NCBI GenBank assembly: GCA_964561455.1
Contig: CAZLPS010000007.1
Coordinates: 33,217 to 97,216 of the forward strand
Length of the DNA stretch: 64,000 bases
Source: JABDGR01 sp964561455
Lineage (GTDB): Bacteria > Verrucomicrobiota > Verrucomicrobiia > Opitutales > JABDGR01
Reading direction: 5' to 3'
Shown here: in pieces, positions 60,218 to 64,000 of the stretch
How positions within the stretch are numbered: position 1 is the stretch's first letter
Layout: the number at the start of each line of letters is the position of its first letter
Notes under the pieces: model-generated
What the model was told of the DNA's origin: nothing
Databases searched by the model: none
Seen by the model: only the letters and a program-made list of their open reading frames with translations
Translations under genes and position numbers: made by a program

Positions 60218-61726
60218 CTACTTTGATTCGTCTATCGCCAGATAGTGGCTCGAGCCGTTGCGGGTGACGAGTACCACCGCTTTCGGGCCTTTGTTCTCGC
60301 TACTGAGCTTGACCGCCTGGTCGGCGTTGTCCACGACATGGCGATCCAGTTCCGTAATGACATCACCCGGTGCCAGTCCCGCGCGGGCTGAGGCGCTCGC
60401 GGGGTCAACCTGAGTGACGACAGCGCCCGTCGCGGTACGGGGCAGTTGCAGTTGGGCGCGGTACTGGGGCGTGAGATCGGCAACCGTGACCCCGTTGAGC
60501 ACGCCATCTTCTTTCGGCGCAGGCGCGGGATTGCTGCGCGTGGCGCCGCCGCCCGGGCGGTTCCTGACGGGCGACGTTTGCCCGGGCTGCGGGGCGAGTT
60601 CAATTTTCGCCGTATGGGTTTTCCCGTCGCGGACGTATTCCACGGAGACCGCCGTGCCGGGGGACAAATTGCCGACGGCGAGGGTCAAGTGGCGGGCGTC
60701 GGCAATTTCCTCACCGTTGATTTTCGTGATGACATCCCCGTGTTTGAGGCCGGCGTTGTCCGCCGGTGACCCGGGCAGGACTTCCGCGAGCAGCGCTCCT
60801 TGGGCTGTCCCGAATTCTGCGGCAAAATCGGAGGTCAGGTCCTGCGGTCCGACCCCGAGAAACGCGCGGTCCACCTTGCCTTTGCTGACGAGCTGGTCGG
60901 CAATCGAGCGGGCCAGATTTACGGGAATGGCAAAACTGACGCCGTTCGAGGCGCCGCTCTCGCTCAGAATCGCGGTGTTCAAACCAACGACGCGCCCCTG
61001 GGTGTCAATCAGTGCGCCGCCGGAATTGCCGGGGTTGATGGCCGCGTCCGTCTGAATGAAGTCTTCATAGGCTTCGATGCCCAGGCCGCCGCGGCCCAGG
61101 GCGCTGACGATGCCGTGCGTCACCGTCATGCCGATGCCAAAGGGGTTCCCGATGGCGAAAACGGTGTCGCCCACCTGGAGCTGATCGCTGTCCCCGAGGG
61201 TGACTGCGGGCAGGCCGGAGGCGTCAATCTTCAGCACGGCGACGTCCACCTTGGCATCCCGTCCCACCACGGTGGCCGGGTAGTCCTTGCGGGGTTCGCC
61301 GATCGAGACCGTGACTTCGTCGGCCCCATCAATGACATGGTTGTTGGTGAGGATATAGCCGTCATTGCTGACAATGACGCCGGACCCAAGGCTTTCCTGG
61401 GTCAGATTGCGCGGCTGCAATGACCCGGGAATCTGGCCGCCAAAGAACCGGCGGATGGCGGGATCATTCAGGTCAATGCTCATCCGGGGCGCGCGCAGGG
61501 TCTTGCTGGAGGAGATGTATACCACACTGGGCGCGGCTTTCTTCACAATGCTGGCGTAGCTCACGCGCGCGCCGGCATCGCGGTCAATGGCTTTCGTGTC
61601 AATTTGAAACTTAAGCGGCGCGTGGACCCCGTGGTTGTCGGCGGCCCAAAGCGCGAAGGCGCCGCCGCCCAGGGCGGCGACGGAGAGAATGGCAAACGTG
61701 CTGCGGGTAAAGAAGGTGAGTTTCAT
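60218..61726 (-). CDS. Periplasmic serine protease HtrA/DegP-like with two PDZ domains
   Basis: The 502-residue protein starts with a signal peptide or anchor (MKLTFFTRSTFAILSVAALG). The trypsin-like domain has the catalytic triad His130 (LTNNHVIDG), Asp161 (KVDVAVLKI), and Ser235 (NPGNSGGAL). PDZ1 spans about residues 285-370 and PDZ2 about 410-495. It degrades or refolds damaged envelope proteins. The ATG at 61726 is preferred; the long upstream extension to 61945 is Arg/Pro-rich. It is not part of the accessory cassette. Confidence 0.9.
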   Translation of the reverse strand: MKLTFFTRSTFAILSVAALGGGAFALWAADNHGVHAPLKFQIDTKAIDRDAGARVSYASIVKKAAPSVVYISSSKTLRAPRMSIDLNDPAIRRFFGGQIPGSLQPRNLTQESLGSGVIVSNDGYILTNNHVIDGADEVTVSIGEPRKDYPATVVGRDAKVDVAVLKIDASGLPAVTLGDSDQLQVGDTVFAIGNPFGIGMTVTHGIVSALGRGGLGIEAYEDFIQTDAAINPGNSGGALIDTQGRVVGLNTAILSESGASNGVSFAIPVNLARSIADQLVSKGKVDRAFLGVGPQDLTSDFAAEFGTAQGALLAEVLPGSPADNAGLKHGDVITKINGEEIADARHLTLAVGNLSPGTAVSVEYVRDGKTHTAKIELAPQPGQTSPVRNRPGGGATRSNPAPAPKEDGVLNGVTVADLTPQYRAQLQLPRTATGAVVTQVDPASASARAGLAPGDVITELDRHVVDNADQAVKLSSENKGPKAVVLVTRNGSSHYLAIDESK

Positions 61727-62003
61727 GGGATTTATGGAAGTTGGGTTGCAGAGCCGGATGGCTCCGTGCCGCCCACCACAGCCCGCGATCGGGCCGCGGC
61801 TTGCGCGGAACAAAGACGTTGGACTTTTTCCGGCGCAAATGGTTCGGGAGTTGAAGATTTTTTTACAACTACCGGTGGTGGGCGGGCGGCGGGGGCCGCG
61901 TTTCGGAATTGCCCTCGCGGGCGGGTTGCGATTCAATGGGACCACTAGCTGCTGTAGCAGGGAGGGTTGACACTGCTGCTATGACCGAATTCCTGCCCAA
62001 ACG
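61727..62003. other. Divergent intergenic region, 277 bp
   Basis: The gap between the divergent htrA-like and phosphoglycosyltransferase genes contains a TTGACA at about 61968, but no -10 at a normal distance. A short CTGCTGTAGCAG palindrome lies at about 61950. No gene is present. Confidence 0.35.
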
Positions 62004-63413
62004 ATGATTCATCACCGCACGAGAGGATTATACCGCATGCTTGGCGCCATGGTGGTAGTGGCGTTGCCGCTACTGTTCCTGGTGGTGGCCATGGCGTGGT
62101 TGGTCCTGGCGAAAGGGGCGGATTTTACGCCGGCGAATGTGCTTACTTACATGGGGGTCGCCCTGGTCGCGGGGCTGATGGGGAATAATCTGTATCGGGA
62201 GCACAGCGGGCCGACGCCGCGGCTGGAGTGGGCCTGGCGCGTCAGTTACCGGCAGGTGGCAATTCTCGCGGCGCTGGTCTTCGGCATGTTCTTTGTGACC
62301 AAGAACGAAATCATCAGCCGCACGATGCTGGGCGCGTACATTGGCGTGGCGTGGCTGATGTTGTTTTTGTTGAACCTGTTTGCGCCGGCGCGCCTCGCCA
62401 AAATCATGTTCTCCGGGCGCAATTTGCGCTCCTGCCTCATTGTGGGCAATGTCGAGTCCGCCCTGCGGGTGCGCGATTGGATCGAATCCACCGCGGCGGT
62501 GGGCTACGAAATTGCCGGACAATTGACCTGGCACGGCGGGGGCGCAGGGCAAACGCCGTGGCCTGTGCTGGGCTCGGTGTACGATTTGGAAAATGTGGTG
62601 CGCGACCGCAACATCCACCAAGTCATCCTGCTCGGCACCCGGGAATCGCCGGAATTGGTGCGGCGCGTGGCCAACGTGTGCGACACGGAGGGCTGCCGGC
62701 TGTTGATTTACAATCCGTGGGCGGGAATTTTCCCCCAGCCACTCATTCCGGTGACCGAGTCGGGGCACATGTTCTTCATGTTGCGCGAAGAGCCGCTCGA
62801 GAATGTGCTGAACCGGTTTGTCAAGCGAACCTTTGATTTGCTGGTGAGCATTCCGGTCGTGTTCCTGGTCCTGCCGGTCTTGGTTCCCCTTGTGTGGGTC
62901 GGGCACCGGATGCAGTCGGAAGGGCCCCTGTTTTTCAAGCAGCGGCGGCGGGGCTTCAACCGCCGGGAGTTTGTGCTGTTCAAATTCCGCACGATGAATT
63001 TGGAGTCATCGGGCAAGCCGATTCAGGAAAGCCGGCAGGCCACGAAGGGCGACCCGCGGGTGTTTCCCTTTGGCCAATGGCTGCGGCGCACGAGCCTGGA
63101 CGAATTTCCGCAGTTCATCAATGTCCTGCGGGGGGAGATGAGTTGCGTGGGCCCGCGGCCCCATTTGCCGGAGCATGACGTGCTGTTTCACCAGTATGTG
63201 GATGTGTACCCCATGCGGCATTTTGCCAAGCCGGGCATCACGGGGTTGGCCCAGTCGCTGGGTTACCGCGGGGAAATCACCGATGTCGAAGTACTCCGGA
63301 AACGCGTGCGTTACGATTTGGATTATATCAACAACTGGACGCTGGGGCTCGATATTCAGATCATGTTCCGCACGGTCGGGCAGGTGCTCAGGCCGCCCAA
63401 GACCGCGTACTGA
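62004..63413 (+). CDS. Polyprenyl-phosphate phosphoglycosyltransferase (WbaP/WecA-type primer)
   Basis: The 469-residue protein has four N-terminal membrane helices, a central CoA-binding-like domain (SCLIVGNVESALRVRDWIE), a fifth helix (about 270-297), and a C-terminal bacterial sugar-transferase domain with KRTFDLLVSIPVVFLVLPVL, FKFRTMNLESSG and RRTSLDEFPQFINVL. It transfers a sugar-1-phosphate to undecaprenyl phosphate, the first step of a lipid-linked repeat. It is likely the initiating enzyme for the polysaccharide of the preceding locus. The start at 62004 lacks a strong Shine-Dalgarno; an ATG at 62037 is an alternative. Confidence 0.9.
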   Translation: MIHHRTRGLYRMLGAMVVVALPLLFLVVAMAWLVLAKGADFTPANVLTYMGVALVAGLMGNNLYREHSGPTPRLEWAWRVSYRQVAILAALVFGMFFVTKNEIISRTMLGAYIGVAWLMLFLLNLFAPARLAKIMFSGRNLRSCLIVGNVESALRVRDWIESTAAVGYEIAGQLTWHGGGAGQTPWPVLGSVYDLENVVRDRNIHQVILLGTRESPELVRRVANVCDTEGCRLLIYNPWAGIFPQPLIPVTESGHMFFMLREEPLENVLNRFVKRTFDLLVSIPVVFLVLPVLVPLVWVGHRMQSEGPLFFKQRRRGFNRREFVLFKFRTMNLESSGKPIQESRQATKGDPRVFPFGQWLRRTSLDEFPQFINVLRGEMSCVGPRPHLPEHDVLFHQYVDVYPMRHFAKPGITGLAQSLGYRGEITDVEVLRKRVRYDLDYINNWTLGLDIQIMFRTVGQVLRPPKTAY

Positions 63414-63416
63414 GGG

Positions 63417-63484
63417 AATTAAGCATGGGAAATTAAGCATTCAGACGGCATGCCCAGGGCGAAGGGGGTGGAAATGAGAAATGA
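63417..63484. repeat. Short heptad arrays downstream of the PGT gene
   Basis: Phased units AATTAAG CATGGGA AATTAAG CATTCAG lie at 63417-63444, and GAAATGA GAAATGA at 63471-63484. They share units with the array at 51637-51671. Confidence 0.6.
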
Positions 63485-63578
63485 AAAGAAGCGCCATATG
63501 CCCGGCCAATCCGATAAATTCATTCACACCTTGGCATTTGGCCGGTTAGGCGGCAAATTGACCCTCTTAACACTTTAC

Positions 63579-63650
63579 TGCAGGGTAGAGCAGCCTGGTA
63601 GCTCGTCAGGCTCATAATCCCGCCGGTGGCGGGATCGCTGGTTCAACAGG
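63579..63650 (+). pseudogene. Degenerate initiator-tRNA-like copy containing a palindrome
   Basis: The copy has a 5' acceptor TGCAGGG, a D-arm GAGCAGCCTGGTAGCTC, an anticodon loop CTCATAA (CAT at 63613-63615), and part of a T-arm (TCGCTGGTTCAA). The 3' half of the anticodon stem is replaced by a perfect hairpin (TCCCGCC GGT GGCGGGA, 63618-63634), and the copy ends after the T-loop. It cannot fold into a tRNA. The T-arm part is identical to the intact minus-strand tRNA at the window's end. Confidence 0.8.
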
Positions 63651-63920
63651 TTAGAGAAAATAGCCGTTGCGCTCTAACAGGGCCTGCAAGCCCCGCCCGC
63701 CCTTTTGCCGTTTTAGTAAATTCTCCAGCTTGCGGGCTTCACCGAGTGGCATACCTTCACTGCACCAAACCAGCCGCCAGGGGCGGTATTTGGCCGTCCA
63801 CGTTGATTCCCCGGCATTGTGCTGGCCCAGTCGCACAACGATATCCTCGCTCACGCCAATGTATTGCCGTCCGGCAGCGTTTCGCAGGAGATAAACTTGG
63901 TATTTTTTACCCTCGGTCAT
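63651..63920 (-). CDS. GIY-YIG endonuclease-like protein
   Basis: The 89-residue protein has the GIY-YIG core: YQVYLLRNAAGRQYIGVSED (V/Y-x10-YIG), the HNAGESTWT loop, and a C-terminal helix with EARKLENLLKRQKGGRG. It belongs to the small UPF0213-like group of the superfamily. The ATG at 63920 starts the domain; an upstream in-frame ATG (63950) lies within the terminator. It sits between the degenerate tRNA copy and the intact tRNA, in opposite orientation to the copy. Confidence 0.85.
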   Translation of the reverse strand: MTEGKKYQVYLLRNAAGRQYIGVSEDIVVRLGQHNAGESTWTAKYRPWRLVWCSEGMPLGEARKLENLLKRQKGGRGLQALLERNGYFL

Positions 63921-63934
63921 CCTATAATATGGCA

Positions 63935-63966
63935 AAGGCCCGTCCAGCATCTGCCGGACGGGCCTT
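63935..63966 (-). terminator. Hairpin downstream of the tRNA gene
   Basis: A perfect 11-bp stem (AAGGCCCGTCC / GGACGGGCCTT) with a 10-base loop lies 8 bases after the tRNA 3' end on the minus strand. Only a short T-run follows. It probably ends tRNA transcription and separates it from the GIY-YIG gene. Confidence 0.7.
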
Positions 63967-63973
63967 CCAAAAG

Positions 63974-64000
63974 GTGCAGGGGCTGGATTTGAACCAGCGA
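63974..64000 (-). tRNA. tRNA gene, 3' part (window cuts it); probably initiator tRNA-Met
   Basis: The minus strand shows a T-arm (GCTGG TTCAAAT CCAGC) and 3' acceptor CCCTGCA, with C at the discriminator position; no CCA is encoded. The T-arm start is identical to that of the degenerate copy at 63579-63650, which has a CAT anticodon and an acceptor TGCAGGG that pairs perfectly with CCCTGCA. That makes tRNA-fMet the likely identity, by inference. Confidence 0.75.

Noticed and set aside
60218..61945. Longer start of the htrA-like gene
   Set aside because: The extra 73 residues are Arg/Pro-rich without a signal peptide. The ATG at 61726 begins directly with one.

Overview
The window is a high-GC bacterial chromosome segment. 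The gene content and the style of the intergenic repeats suggest a member of the Verrucomicrobiota (Pedosphaerales/Limisphaerales-like). That is an inference: there is no rRNA marker here, and a whole-genome placement would be needed to confirm it. One 100-N scaffold gap (10010-10109) is flanked by an exact 55-bp duplication and distorts the 3' end of one gene.

Region 1 (1-9.9 kb) is mostly housekeeping: an ABC-2 permease, its ATPase and a YtrA-type GntR regulator with a candidate self-operator; purE-sanA-purK; a Gfo/Idh oxidoreductase; a small methyltransferase; a cytidylate kinase/acyltransferase fusion; a secreted M23 peptidase; and hisA. Region 2 (9.9-21.1 kb) is catabolic: a secreted GH51-type arabinofuranosidase, an alpha-ketoglutarate semialdehyde dehydrogenase, a 5-dehydro-4-deoxyglucarate dehydratase, a divergent MFS sugar-acid transporter, a ThuA-like protein, an enolase-superfamily acid-sugar dehydratase and a prolyl oligopeptidase lipoprotein. 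The enzymes fit conversion of hexarate- or pentonate-type sugar acids to 2-oxoglutarate.

Region 3 (21.2-55.9 kb) is a very large surface-polysaccharide locus, almost all on the minus strand. It starts at a GbsR/MarR-like regulator and a NusG/RfaH-like antiterminator (about 53.3-52.1 kb) and ends at a strong intrinsic terminator (21220-21247). It encodes about 18 glycosyltransferases, a Wzy-like polymerase, a WecG/TagA-type transferase, LbH and membrane acyltransferases, an NAD-dependent epimerase, a Gfo/Idh oxidoreductase, and a Wzm/Wzt ABC exporter. The wzt gene exists as one intact copy and one truncated copy. Many genes are joined by 4-nt start/stop overlaps, indicating translational coupling. 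A module of three small membrane proteins, two of them clear paralogues ending in a KWYMK signature, sits between wzm and the truncated wzt. The priming phosphoglycosyltransferase (62.0-63.4 kb) probably belongs to the same pathway.

Region 4 (55.9-61.7 kb) is an accessory stretch: transposase remnants (including IS66 tnpC), an XRE regulator, small hypothetical genes, a Mu-gp27-like (DUF3486-like) protein and an HTH protein, then a HtrA/DegP protease. The right edge carries a GIY-YIG protein between a degenerate tRNA copy containing a palindrome and the 3' end of an apparently intact tRNA gene running off the window.

The most distinctive non-coding signals are many phased 7-bp arrays and a few 9-bp arrays in intergenic regions, plus REP-like palindromes.
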